This document shows, piece by piece, positions 30,536 through 39,760 of a stretch of DNA of 61,190 nt. The stretch's first letter is position 1; every line of letters starts with the position of its first letter. Source of the DNA: Candidatus Poseidoniales archaeon (GTDB lineage: Archaea > Thermoplasmatota > Poseidoniia > Poseidoniales > Thalassarchaeaceae); contig DUAE01000049.1 of assembly GCA_012960975.1 (NCBI GenBank), positions 1 to 61,190 on the forward strand. The letters run 5' to 3'. The translations under genes were made by a program, and so were the position numbers. The notes below the pieces were generated by a model, which was given only the letters and a program-made list of their open reading frames with translations, made no database searches and was not told the origin of the DNA.

Positions 30536-30540
30536 GGAGG
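30536..30540 (+). promoter_or_regulatory. Strong ribosome binding site deciding the UPF0201 start
   Basis: GGAGG precedes ATG 30546 with 5-nt spacing (GGAGG-GAGTC-ATG). This favours that start over the upstream in-frame ATG at 30519, whose first nine codons would overlap the site. Confidence 0.65.
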
Positions 30541-30545
30541 GAGTC

Positions 30546-31073
30546 ATGGAGCCGATGATTAGTGTCTCAACGACTGTTCGAGCATGGGAGGATGCGCAGA
30601 AAGTTGTCGAAGCAATCCAGAAATTATTCCCGGATTGGGTGCCCGATAGGATTCCTGAGCGAGCATCATTTCCTAGCGATCGACGAGCTCAACTTATGCA
30701 CGGAAAGGCCGAATCATTAGAATTAATTTTGAACTTGATGAGAACTCAACGAATTTTAGACACTGCGCTAGATGCAATGTCGATGAACCTGGAATTTGAC
30801 ACAACAGTTTTCGACCTTTCCAGACAGGCTGCCATGGCGGGAAAGGTTGCTTTTGCACTTGAAGATATTAATCTGGGTGGGAAATTAACCGTCAGCCTTT
30901 CTGGAGAGGACTTAGGCCTATGGATCGAGCAACAAACTTGGCACGAAGGAAGAAATGAAATTCCTCGAAGCACTGGTGACGATTTATCGATGAGGAAGAG
31001 TGGTTTCCCAGTAGAATGGTTCGACAAAAGGGGTTATCCAACCATTAATCAAGAAGATGAGGGGAGTCCCTGA
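30546..31073 (+). CDS. UPF0201 family protein
   Basis: 175 residues from the ATG at 30546. The N-terminus ISVSTTVRAWEDAQKVVEAIQKLFPDW and the central LMRTQRILDTALDAM, followed by TTVFDLSRQAAMAGKVAF, match the archaeal UPF0201 (COG1931) pattern of an L5-like beta-alpha fold. The family is found throughout archaea and its function is unknown; an RNA-linked role has been suggested. The C-terminal 35 residues (polar, ending EDEGSP) go beyond the family core. The gene overlaps the convergent peptidase-Nudix gene by 25 bp at their 3' ends. Confidence 0.8.
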   Translation: MEPMISVSTTVRAWEDAQKVVEAIQKLFPDWVPDRIPERASFPSDRRAQLMHGKAESLELILNLMRTQRILDTALDAMSMNLEFDTTVFDLSRQAAMAGKVAFALEDINLGGKLTVSLSGEDLGLWIEQQTWHEGRNEIPRSTGDDLSMRKSGFPVEWFDKRGYPTINQEDEGSP

Positions 31074-32056
31074 CTCTGCCATTCTTGAATAATGGGTAAA
31101 TCCGCAGGTAACCATTTTACCGACAATAACTCATTTTTTGAAAGCCAACGAATTTTATCATGTTCAGTGGGGTTAACTTCGTTTGGATTGATAATTCCGC
31201 AATTCAAAATTCGTAAATCTACTGTTCTATCATCATATTCATGAATTATGTTTTCAACCGGTTCCGCTTTCGAAATTAGCACTCCTAATTCCTCATCTAA
31301 TTCTCTACGAAGAGCTTCAAAATCACTTTCAACGCCATCGACTTTTCCACCTGGGAATTCCCACCAACCTTCCCAAACATCACCAATTGGACGACGACAT
31401 GCCAATATCTCTTGATCTGAATTGAAGAGCAATGCCCCGACAACGTGCATATATGGTCGATTAACGAGACAATTTACAATTCGTTTGACTACATTAATTT
31501 GAACATTCAATTCCAGAGATTCTTCTGGTGGCAAATGAATGAATATCGCTGGTAGTATTCGTCCATTTGAATTCGATAATCCCAATTTTATGATTTCATT
31601 GAGAGTGCGATAGATTGTTTCATTGCATACATAACCACCAGCATCCTCACTCCAGCAAATATTTTCGTCGTCGTCAAATTCCTCATCAAAGACATGGATT
31701 GAAACTGTTGTTTCTAATCGGTCAGTTCCACCTTCAATAATCTCACCTGATTTTATTATTCTACCTGAATTATCTTCCTCATTCATCCGAAATTGGTTTT
31801 TACCAAATCGTTCTAAAGAAATATTTTGCCTTTTTGCTGCTAAACCTAAATGTAAAATTGCATCGAATATATCTCCCTCTCGTAATTGTGATGCAACTTT
31901 GCTCGCCCCCACTTCATCGACGGATAAAATATCGGTTTCCAACTCAACACCTTCGATACCATCGATAGATAATTGTTTTACTATCAACTCAGAAATATTT
32001 TTTGAATTATTCGAAAAAACCGGGAATCCTGTTACCAGAACCTTTGGCGTTGCCAT
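31049..32056 (-). CDS. Pyroglutamyl peptidase-like domain fused to a Nudix hydrolase
   Basis: 335 residues from ATG 32056; a TTG 15 codons upstream is less likely. Residues 1-195 resemble pyrrolidone-carboxylate peptidase (family C15). They include VLVTGFPVF at the N-terminus, Glu82 in ISLERFGKN, Cys144 in GGYVCNE, and His174 in IFIHLP, which together give the Glu-Cys-His triad. Residues about 203-330 are a MutT-type Nudix domain. Its box from Gly237 to about 260 fits Gx5Ex7REUxEExGU exactly (GKVDGVE, REL, DEELGV), preceded by WWEFPGG. Standalone enzymes remove N-terminal pyroglutamate and hydrolyse oxidised or other nucleoside diphosphate derivatives respectively. I know of no pathway that joins them. 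Both active sites look intact. Confidence 0.85.
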   Translation of the reverse strand: MATPKVLVTGFPVFSNNSKNISELIVKQLSIDGIEGVELETDILSVDEVGASKVASQLREGDIFDAILHLGLAAKRQNISLERFGKNQFRMNEEDNSGRIIKSGEIIEGGTDRLETTVSIHVFDEEFDDDENICWSEDAGGYVCNETIYRTLNEIIKLGLSNSNGRILPAIFIHLPPEESLELNVQINVVKRIVNCLVNRPYMHVVGALLFNSDQEILACRRPIGDVWEGWWEFPGGKVDGVESDFEALRRELDEELGVLISKAEPVENIIHEYDDRTVDLRILNCGIINPNEVNPTEHDKIRWLSKNELLSVKWLPADLPIIQEWQSQGLPSSS

Positions 32057-32144
32057 TAGAGTTTCCAGAGAGTATCTACTGTTGGCGTTTTCTATGGCCA
32101 AGACAGCGTCAGATTGATGATTGGTATATGTTCAGACCAATCTA

Positions 32145-32477
32145 ATGGTAGAGGAGTATGTGGTGCGAGTTGCTCCGGAAGAAGAGCCGAATCGTGTGAA
32201 TCCCCTAAGTGTATTTGGCGTAATTTGGTCAGAACTCAGCGGTGGAATTGGGCCTTGGGGTACATTTCGACCGTTAGTGGCTCTCGCATTATCTCTGATT
32301 CCGTTTTTATTCCTTGGCCAACACTTCAATCGCCAACATTCGAAAGCGGCCAGTTGGTTTTTGATTCAATTGCCACTGATTGTTTCAGTAGTACTTTGGC
32401 CGCTCTTCTATGTCTGGTCAATCGGTGATGCATGTTGGGTTTCGAGTAGAATTGTCGCATCCACTCAAAATGAATGA
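32145..32477 (+). CDS. Small membrane protein with two hydrophobic segments
   Basis: 110 residues from ATG 32145; ATG 32121 would add eight residues. A polar N-terminus (VEEYVVRVAPEEEPNRVN) is followed by hydrophobic segments at about 42-58 (LVALALSLIPFLFLG) and 72-92 (LIQLPLIVSVVLWPLFYVW), then a short tail. No family is recognised. It is divergent from the peptidase-Nudix gene (88 bp between starts), and its stop lies 1 bp from the end of the convergent 155-residue ORF. Confidence 0.6.
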   Translation: MVEEYVVRVAPEEEPNRVNPLSVFGVIWSELSGGIGPWGTFRPLVALALSLIPFLFLGQHFNRQHSKAASWFLIQLPLIVSVVLWPLFYVWSIGDACWVSSRIVASTQNE

Positions 32478-32478
32478 T

Positions 32479-32946
32479 CTAAAAATTTTCAGGCAATTCA
32501 AAGGGACTGAAGAGATGACCGGGGCTATTCGCGCTGACCAATTGTTTCCTAGCCACTGTTTCCCAATCCCGTAACAATGTCAGACCGTTAATCAATGGTA
32601 TTTCGGAATTATTCAGAATCGTTCGAATTATTGTATCAAATATATCCATCCTGTCTTGATCAATAGTTGAGATTACCCTCTCAATTGGGAATGAATCGAT
32701 GGAGGGGTTTTGACCATCCATATCGATATCCCAGGGTTGAGTTAATTCAATCGGCAAAATTTCACCGACAGCATTGGCCTTTGTGGTTAATTCATCACGT
32801 AATATCCCGATATATTTTGAAATTACTAATGCGACTTCAACAACCGGCAAACTGTATTGTTTGACGAAATTTGACATATTTTCTTGAAGGAATAATAATT
32901 TTTCTTCAATCGGCGCGTCAACGCTCGGAAGTTGACTATCCTCCAT
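32479..32946 (-). CDS. Soluble acidic helical protein of unknown function
   Basis: 155 residues from ATG 32946. The protein is acidic and mostly helical, with a hydrophobic helix pattern but no membrane segment (EEKLLFLQENMSNFVKQY, VVEVALVISKYIGILRDEL, DIFDTIIRTILNN). No motif is recognised. It fills its interval exactly between the convergent small membrane protein and the giant calcium-repeat gene, which lies upstream on the other side. The composition is protein-like and the frame is uninterrupted. Confidence 0.6.
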   Translation of the reverse strand: MEDSQLPSVDAPIEEKLLFLQENMSNFVKQYSLPVVEVALVISKYIGILRDELTTKANAVGEILPIELTQPWDIDMDGQNPSIDSFPIERVISTIDQDRMDIFDTIIRTILNNSEIPLINGLTLLRDWETVARKQLVSANSPGHLFSPFELPENF

Positions 32947-33031
32947 CAAGTCAACCCAATCGTGATGAGCAAATTAATGAATCCGCCCACATTCAGAAAA
33001 TTAAATATAAAACAAGAAAAGAATCAGAGGA

Positions 33032-36000
33032 TTAAGTCGTCCTGTCATCGTATCGAATTGGAGAACCACTATTTCCACGGACACCATCGAGCATATCGTC
33101 TTCGATTTCAAAGAAATCGTTCATCCAATCTCCATCGGTATCCCAATTTGTTGGATCGGTCCCATCGGCGATTTGGTCACCATCTATATCCAAAACCCAC
33201 CAACCGAATACGTATTCTCCAAGTCCAGTATTCGGCAAATGGTACTGATCTCCAGCGAATCGTTGCCATGAATCTGTCCATTCGCCACTACACAATGTTT
33301 GATCATCAGAGGTATCTAGATATTGGTAATCTACATCGTTGTCATCAATTATCAATGCGAACAAATCGTCCGCATTATTGATCCGGTACATGCGGAAATA
33401 ATTCGAATTAATTGCCGCAGAACCAGCACATGTACCAAGAAGGGATTCTCGTAATTGCCACCATTCTTGCACATAATCACCTGAACAATCGTAGAGCATA
33501 GCTTGTCGAACTAGCGTAGGTGAGGATAGAGTGGCGTTAACCACACCATAGTATTCTTGGAAATTATTGTACGGCTGATAAATGCATGAGCCACTAGAAC
33601 AATCCCATCCCCCGTCTTTATCTGCATCTTGTCCAGCATCATCAGGATCAGTTGCATCATGGGTAAACCAAACCCAATTCAAAATAGGGCGAGCAATTAT
33701 TCCTCCGGTAATATCAACCGGTTTCCAATTATTTGTCGTTACTTGCTGCCATTGAACTTCGATTTTTAGATAAGAAGACCAGTTGTCATTCGTTTCATTC
33801 CAGCCACGATAATACTCATAGAAATCAGGCATCATATCGCCATCTGTATCATTATCGAGTGGATTTGTCCCATACTTGAACACCTCGCGCCCATCGCTCA
33901 AATTCATGTTTTGAATATAATCGGTTACTTCACCGTTCAGGAAGACAGGTTCCATCACCATCGAGTCATCATCTGAATCTGGGTTGAGAGGGAGCGTACC
34001 ATTCTCATATTCCATTAGATTACCAAAGAAAAGCCCAAGAGAACCATGACCAATCTGCATATCGCTACCAAGGGCGGTAAATTCACGACTTTCCCAGGAA
34101 CCTTGTGTTGCAGGGGTGTCGAGCCAGTTACGGTCGTACCAACCATCGGCATCTGGATCGTAATCAACATCCAGTGGATTTATTGGATTCATCGACCAGC
34201 GATAATCATTAATTGGGAGAAATTCGCCGTAGATTGAGAAACAGAATTCCCAACCATCCGGCATACCATCTCGATCTGAGTCATCGTCAGTAGGGTCGCT
34301 AATACCAGCTAGGCTGATATTGAAATTATTTGAATCGTGCTGATTGATTAGACCAGCCCGTTCAGCCGAAATCAAACTTTTAGACACGAATTGCACATAG
34401 AGTTGGCCGTATGCAGCACTAGGAAACATTCCTTCTTCATCGATGTAAGCATTAACTGCATCAGCTCCGTAAGAGACTAAACCGGTTCCGTTAGGTATAG
34501 TATCAATTGCAGTTTTCTTTCCATAGATTCTACTCTCGTATTCTGCGAGATTGTCAAAGGATTCGGAATCAGAAATAATTCCATCATCATTGCAATCAAA
34601 GGAATCGCCATCAGTATCAACGTGAATATCTGTATCGGTTAATGGATTCATTTCCCATTTATTGCTCTCTAAATTCCATTCTGTAAACCAATATTCGTAT
34701 CCATCGCTCATTCCATCTCGATCAGTGTCATCTGAAGTTGGATCAGATACACCAAGCAATGCTTGCAACAATGGCTTGGCGGGCTTACCATCCTGCCAAT
34801 CTTGAAATTGTTCCAGCGCAATTAACGCCCGTCCCTCTTTATTGAATAGAATGCGATAAACTCGATTCACCGCTTCATCTGGGTCGAGCAATTCCGCCTC
34901 TTCCCACATCCGTGGGGCATCGGGCGGCGACAATCCTCCGTTCGCTGGGTTGTTAATTGTCAGATTAAGTTCGATTTGATCAGTAATGCCATCCCTATCT
35001 GAATCATATTGACCGTCTCCGGCAACCAAGGGGTTCAATGTCCAAACATTATTTGTTGAATTCCATTTTGTAAAAATTAATTCGATACCGTCTAACAATC
35101 CATCCCCATCGGTATCGGGATTGTTTGGATCCGCAGTTAATCCAGTCAAATTTTTCTGTTCTTCGGTCAAGAAAGTTCCAAAGGATTCCGAAGATTCAGC
35201 AGATAGCCATGGATTTGCGAGCAGCTCTCCGCCAATTGGTAATAGGTAAAATTGCGGAACTGTGATTAAATCATCAGTTTCACTCAAATTTCCATCAATG
35301 ACATTGTATTCTTCCCAATTATTCATCCCGTCACCATCAGGATCGCCATTTTTGTCACGTTCATCAACAGGATTCAATGTCCACTTCTCATCGAAAAGAC
35401 TCCAACGTGCGTAATAAAATTCCCAACCATCAGGCATTCCATCACGGTCAGAATCTGCAAGCAAAGGGTTTCCTGAGCCTATATCAAATGAAGTCGTTCC
35501 ATTAACCAAACTCCGGTATGCGGGACTGGTGTATTCGCCAAATGATCCTCCTGCAAAATCTTCCCAGGTTAGATTATAGAGAACGGTAGTGAAATTTTCT
35601 GGGAACGGTATTGCATTATTCGTACTATCTCCGAATATAACTTCAGTCTTCCAATGATATTCTAGCCAATTTACTAAACTCTCCTCGAGATCGAGTATTC
35701 CATCATGATTAACATCATAACCATCTCCATCTGGATTGTTCAATGCATCAGAACCATTCAATGGGTTAATTCCCGCTTCATCTCTACTCCAAGAACAAGT
35801 ATATCGTGCTTCCCAGCCATCAGGTAAACTATCTCCATCAGAATCAATATTGTTAGGATCGGTCTTTGTCCAATTCTCAGCAGCCTCAGATGTTTCGCCG
35901 TGGCTCGGCAATCCATCTCGCAATACCTGATCGAGTAAGGCACCCCATTTGTATTCACACAAATTCGACAAACCGTCCCCATCTGCATCGAGTTCTGCAT

Positions 36001-38764
36001 CGGCTGAATCTCTTGGATTCAATGTCCAGAGGTTTCCACCGTTATACACATCGCCAATCCATCGGCGATGTTCAATCTCCCATCCATCTGGCATTCCATC
36101 GCCATCTGAATCTAAGTTGGTTGGATCAGTTGGACCATCGGTTCCGCCACCAGCTCCAGATCCTAACCATCCTTCATAATGTACAGTTTGTGCAAAGTCT
36201 CCGGCAGTTTCATCACAAATATATACTGTATTCAAATAATGGCAATCAAAATTTGTTGATTCAGCAAACCATCCCCAATATTCCTCACCATCAGTAAGTC
36301 CATCGCCATCCGAATCCATCTCCCTTGGATCGGTACCGTTGAAACCCCCATCGCTGGTAGAAATAAATCGATATTCGTCAAGATTTGTCCAACTACGATC
36401 AATGCCTTCTCCTGACGTAGGAGTGAAGTGAACTCCATCAGCATCAGCATCGCGATCACGATCGTAGGGATCGGTAGGATCTAAACCATAGATGAATTCC
36501 CAACCATCTGGCATTCCATCCAAATCAGAATCCATCGACATTGGGTCGATAGGCATGATATTCATGAATCGTCCGGGTGAGATACCAGCGAATAGGGAAA
36601 CTCCATCCGTGCTTTCAAGAGTCACCAATGAAGTCACTAATCCAGGAAGATGCGTTTGATTATCAGCGAGACCAGTAACACCGTGATGGCCACCATCGAG
36701 AACCCATGTTCCATCTCTAGAACCAACAAATATCTCATCATTAGTCGTGTATATCGAATGAATATCATTCGCCCCATTTGTCCAACGCTCAAGATTCCAC
36801 ATTCTATCTGTATTGAACGCGCTCTTTGGTGTTGTCACCAATTTTGACAAGTCGGTTAGGTGTACTCCTCCTGCGGTTCCCATCCAAAATCCTGTGATTT
36901 CTTCGAATTCACCAGATGAGTCTTTTGAACCTGCATTTACAAGGACGTTTACTATTGCAGATTTTGAAACATTCAGTAAATCAGCACTTTGGACATAATT
37001 TTCTGCGTTTTCTGAATTGAAAACCCACCAAGGCCAACCTATTGAATCTGAACCATCGGTTGTATTCCATGCAATTAACCCAGCATCTGTCCCAATAACC
37101 AATAATGGGCCACGGCCATCCATCTCAATGTGTAATGCTGTGTTAACAGTAACATCTGCCGAGCTAAGTAAATCAGAGACGTCCTCACGAAAAATTGGTT
37201 CAGAAATCCTTGGATCATCGCTCGAATCATCACTGTTGACGACAATCGTCCAAGCCTCCCCTTTACCAAAAATCATCATTTCAAGCAATCCACTTCCTGT
37301 TAGCAATGGTACCATAGAGTAAATTGGGCCGATTTCGCGATAAGCCCCCTCGGTATTCAAGGATGAGTCAATTTGTGGTAATCCACTCACCAACTCGATG
37401 CTCAATATACCCTCATTGGTTCCTATAATGAGATATTCAGATATACCATGATTCCAATGATGCATAGTGTACATCTCCAAACCATCGGGCAATTCGTAAA
37501 GTGTTGAACTCATACTGAATGGGTCGAGAATTGTAATTCCATATCGTGAACCAACGATAAGTCGATCTCGTTGTTGGTCAGGAATTACGGAATGAACTGC
37601 ACCGTCAACGAGTTGAGGCGAAGTTGATTGGTCAAATGAATAAATTTCATCTCCACTATTCGTCAAACTGACACCTCGAATACCAGGAGTCACCCAAGCA
37701 CCACTATCATAGTGTATCATGTATTCTTCGTAATTGCTGAATGCCTCGCCCCAAGCTGCGGTTGCAATCGATGTATCTGGGATAACATAACCATCCGCAT
37801 CTAAATCCCAACCATCACCATCACTATCGAGGATAGAGTCACTCGCGTTTCTTGGATCCAATCCATAGTGAACTTCCCAACCATCAGGAATTCCATCGCC
37901 CGGAACGGCTAAGCCGATGGCGATAATTTCTGACCAAGTGTAATAATCAGAATCAGACTGAGTTGGATTGCTTCCTAGCCAACCATCATCTCCGGTTTCC
38001 CGGCTAATTTCAGTTTGGCAGGCATTCTTGTCCAAACCACTGATTTCTCCCGAACACCATAATCCATCACGCTCTGTAATCCAATTATCTGGCATACCAA
38101 AAGCATACTCCTCTGAATTCGTATACATTTCTCCGGCATCGATTGTACCATCCCGGTTGACATCGAAGCCATCGCCGCAGCCAAATGTAAAATCTTGACA
38201 TCGGTCGATATCATCGTATTGATCGATTGGATTCAACGGGTCAAACCAAAGACAATTCCATGCATTTGTAGCATTAAGATATCCTAATCCGCCCTCAGTA
38301 CACATGAAAATTTCGTAACCATCTGGTAAACCATCACCATCGGTATCAGCAACACGAGGATCGAGAAATTCACGTAATCCAGATTCTGACAACTCAGGTG
38401 GTTTACCAGTCAGGGCGATACGATCTGTAAAACACTTGTCGAGAGTGAACGGCCAACAATACTCGAGTAAGGCGCTTGCACCATCTCGATCAAAATCAGT
38501 CATATTATCAGTTCCGTTAGTAGGATCTAAACCATTGATGCGAACCACACCAGTAGATGTTTCAAGGAGAATTTCATTTCCAAAGATTGCTTCATGTAAA
38601 TCGGGAATTTGATCATTGTCAGAATCAGTCACAGGAGGGGCCCCCCCATGTGCGTCGCCAGGGTCGATATGATCTACTGGGGCTTGAGGCCTAGTTTGTG
38701 AAACGAAAGCCAAACTACTCAATATCAAGAGAGTCATTAGTACTGCGGACTGCTTGCGACGCAC
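33032..38764 (-). CDS. Giant secreted protein of TSP3-like calcium-binding repeats with an inserted propeller
   Basis: 1910 codons from GTG 38764. This start is chosen because GGAGGT lies 6 nt upstream and it leads directly into a signal peptide (RRKQSAVLMTLLILSSLAF). The longer ORF upstream (to 38914) has no such support. The body carries at least twelve copies of a D-x-D-x-D-GMPDGWE-type unit (for example DSDLDGMPDGWEF, DSDGDGMPDGWEI, DTDGDGLLDGIEL), usually followed by an NP-D segment, as in thrombospondin-type-3 calcium-binding repeats. Residues about 360-735 lack the repeats and look like a beta-propeller (VGSRYGITIL, IGTNEGILSI, GTDAGLIAWN, VGSRDGTWVL). There is no C-terminal membrane helix, so it is probably secreted or held by other surface proteins. 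It is acidic throughout, as expected for calcium ligands. Confidence 0.85.
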   Translation of the reverse strand: MRRKQSAVLMTLLILSSLAFVSQTRPQAPVDHIDPGDAHGGAPPVTDSDNDQIPDLHEAIFGNEILLETSTGVVRINGLDPTNGTDNMTDFDRDGASALLEYCWPFTLDKCFTDRIALTGKPPELSESGLREFLDPRVADTDGDGLPDGYEIFMCTEGGLGYLNATNAWNCLWFDPLNPIDQYDDIDRCQDFTFGCGDGFDVNRDGTIDAGEMYTNSEEYAFGMPDNWITERDGLWCSGEISGLDKNACQTEISRETGDDGWLGSNPTQSDSDYYTWSEIIAIGLAVPGDGIPDGWEVHYGLDPRNASDSILDSDGDGWDLDADGYVIPDTSIATAAWGEAFSNYEEYMIHYDSGAWVTPGIRGVSLTNSGDEIYSFDQSTSPQLVDGAVHSVIPDQQRDRLIVGSRYGITILDPFSMSSTLYELPDGLEMYTMHHWNHGISEYLIIGTNEGILSIELVSGLPQIDSSLNTEGAYREIGPIYSMVPLLTGSGLLEMMIFGKGEAWTIVVNSDDSSDDPRISEPIFREDVSDLLSSADVTVNTALHIEMDGRGPLLVIGTDAGLIAWNTTDGSDSIGWPWWVFNSENAENYVQSADLLNVSKSAIVNVLVNAGSKDSSGEFEEITGFWMGTAGGVHLTDLSKLVTTPKSAFNTDRMWNLERWTNGANDIHSIYTTNDEIFVGSRDGTWVLDGGHHGVTGLADNQTHLPGLVTSLVTLESTDGVSLFAGISPGRFMNIMPIDPMSMDSDLDGMPDGWEFIYGLDPTDPYDRDRDADADGVHFTPTSGEGIDRSWTNLDEYRFISTSDGGFNGTDPREMDSDGDGLTDGEEYWGWFAESTNFDCHYLNTVYICDETAGDFAQTVHYEGWLGSGAGGGTDGPTDPTNLDSDGDGMPDGWEIEHRRWIGDVYNGGNLWTLNPRDSADAELDADGDGLSNLCEYKWGALLDQVLRDGLPSHGETSEAAENWTKTDPNNIDSDGDSLPDGWEARYTCSWSRDEAGINPLNGSDALNNPDGDGYDVNHDGILDLEESLVNWLEYHWKTEVIFGDSTNNAIPFPENFTTVLYNLTWEDFAGGSFGEYTSPAYRSLVNGTTSFDIGSGNPLLADSDRDGMPDGWEFYYARWSLFDEKWTLNPVDERDKNGDPDGDGMNNWEEYNVIDGNLSETDDLITVPQFYLLPIGGELLANPWLSAESSESFGTFLTEEQKNLTGLTADPNNPDTDGDGLLDGIELIFTKWNSTNNVWTLNPLVAGDGQYDSDRDGITDQIELNLTINNPANGGLSPPDAPRMWEEAELLDPDEAVNRVYRILFNKEGRALIALEQFQDWQDGKPAKPLLQALLGVSDPTSDDTDRDGMSDGYEYWFTEWNLESNKWEMNPLTDTDIHVDTDGDSFDCNDDGIISDSESFDNLAEYESRIYGKKTAIDTIPNGTGLVSYGADAVNAYIDEEGMFPSAAYGQLYVQFVSKSLISAERAGLINQHDSNNFNISLAGISDPTDDDSDRDGMPDGWEFCFSIYGEFLPINDYRWSMNPINPLDVDYDPDADGWYDRNWLDTPATQGSWESREFTALGSDMQIGHGSLGLFFGNLMEYENGTLPLNPDSDDDSMVMEPVFLNGEVTDYIQNMNLSDGREVFKYGTNPLDNDTDGDMMPDFYEYYRGWNETNDNWSSYLKIEVQWQQVTTNNWKPVDITGGIIARPILNWVWFTHDATDPDDAGQDADKDGGWDCSSGSCIYQPYNNFQEYYGVVNATLSSPTLVRQAMLYDCSGDYVQEWWQLRESLLGTCAGSAAINSNYFRMYRINNADDLFALIIDDNDVDYQYLDTSDDQTLCSGEWTDSWQRFAGDQYHLPNTGLGEYVFGWWVLDIDGDQIADGTDPTNWDTDGDWMNDFFEIEDDMLDGVRGNSGSPIRYDDRTT
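34236..37910 (-). repeat. DNA-level copies of the GMPDGWE-encoding repeat
   Basis: The repeat is partly conserved in nucleotide sequence: CCAACCATC-GGCAT-CCATC strings followed by GATCTGAG/GGTCAG-like tails. They recur near 34250, 34697 (variant), 35430, 36075, 36497 and 37876. Spacing is irregular (roughly 400-1400 bp), so this is a protein repeat with residual DNA similarity, not a CRISPR or simple tandem array. Confidence 0.75.
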
Positions 38765-38768
38765 GACA

Positions 38769-38777
38769 TCACCTCCT
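38769..38777 (-). promoter_or_regulatory. Shine-Dalgarno site fixing the GTG start of the calcium-repeat gene
   Basis: The minus strand reads AGAGGAGGTGATGTCGTG, in which GGAGGT (38776-38771) stands 6 nt before GTG 38764. It is one of the few strong SD sequences in the window. Confidence 0.7.
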
Positions 38778-38950
38778 CTAGAAATACTAAGCCGTCTTGT
38801 TTGATTTATGACGGTGATGGAGCGTCGTTCGGACACGACCGTCTGAAGATAAAAATATGGTGATGTTACAAAGGTAAAAAAGAAGAAGTAATTCAGTCGA
38901 TTTAACGGATTCATTCAAGGGGTGTCTGTCATCACAATGTATCGATTAAC

Positions 38951-39760
38951 ATGGCGTTAGAGATAACACCTCTCGGTTCAGGTAGTAGAGGTAATTCTAC
39001 CTTGTTGAAATCTGGTTCGACAATGGTGCTAATCGATTGTGGATTTTCCTTAAAACAGCTCGAATTACGGTTGAGTAGAATAAATGTAAATCCTCTTGAG
39101 ATCGATGGGATTTTTATCACACATCATCATTTAGATCATGCAAAATCTGCAAGACGTGCATCAGAAAAATGGGATGCGATTTTGCATTGCAGCCCTGAAA
39201 CTGCGATTCGAATGGGATGGGCTCCGATCTCTGAGTGCAGAACATTTGGTAATGTTGAAAGGATTCAAATTAGTGATGAAATGAGCTTATTACCAATTCC
39301 AATTCCACATGACGATTCAGATAATGTTGCAGTCATTGCAACAAATGGAGACGGGCATCGGGCAGCAATAGTAACTGATTTGGGTGAAGCAACCCATGAA
39401 CTAAAGAGGCATCTAAGTGGTTGTTCACATATTTCTATCGAGGCAAATTATGATGACGAGCGTTTAATGACGGGCCCATATCCTCATTCATTAAAGCGCA
39501 GAATAAGTGGTCGAGGAGGCCATTTATCCAATCTTCAAACTGCAGAAATATTACAAGACATCATGAATCCAAAACTTCAGAGTATCGTCCTTTGTCATCT
39601 TTCTGAAAAAAATAATGCGCCACATCTAGCAGAAAGTGAAGTATTGATGCATATTGGAGAAGATTATTCAGGTACAATTTCAATTTCGACCCAAGACGGC
39701 CCTGAATTCACAATCCGTGTTGGAGAATTAAAGAATAAAGATGTAAGAATTCGATTATAA
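38951..39760 (+). CDS. MBL-fold metallohydrolase (YycJ/WalJ-like)
   Basis: 269 residues. It has the N-terminal GSGSRGNSTLL and LIDCGFSLKQLELRL of the YycJ/cyclic-phosphodiesterase branch. The metal-binding motif THHHLDHA lies near residue 57. IPHDDSDN and IEANYDDERL follow, the latter typical of this branch, and CHLSEKNN near residue 215 provides the late histidine. Members hydrolyse phosphodiester or nucleotide substrates, and the exact substrate is uncertain. It starts 186 bp from the divergent calcium-repeat gene and ends flush against the stop of the convergent STAND regulator gene. Confidence 0.88.
   Translation: MALEITPLGSGSRGNSTLLKSGSTMVLIDCGFSLKQLELRLSRINVNPLEIDGIFITHHHLDHAKSARRASEKWDAILHCSPETAIRMGWAPISECRTFGNVERIQISDEMSLLPIPIPHDDSDNVAVIATNGDGHRAAIVTDLGEATHELKRHLSGCSHISIEANYDDERLMTGPYPHSLKRRISGRGGHLSNLQTAEILQDIMNPKLQSIVLCHLSEKNNAPHLAESEVLMHIGEDYSGTISISTQDGPEFTIRVGELKNKDVRIRL

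Noticed and set aside
33032-38764. Recurring short DNA strings suggesting a CRISPR or satellite array
   Set aside because: Spacing is irregular, copies diverge, and they translate in frame to the same calcium-binding repeat. They are protein repeats.
38765-38914. N-terminal 50-codon extension of the calcium-repeat ORF
   Set aside because: No ribosome site supports it, while a strong SD precedes GTG 38764, which gives a proper signal peptide.
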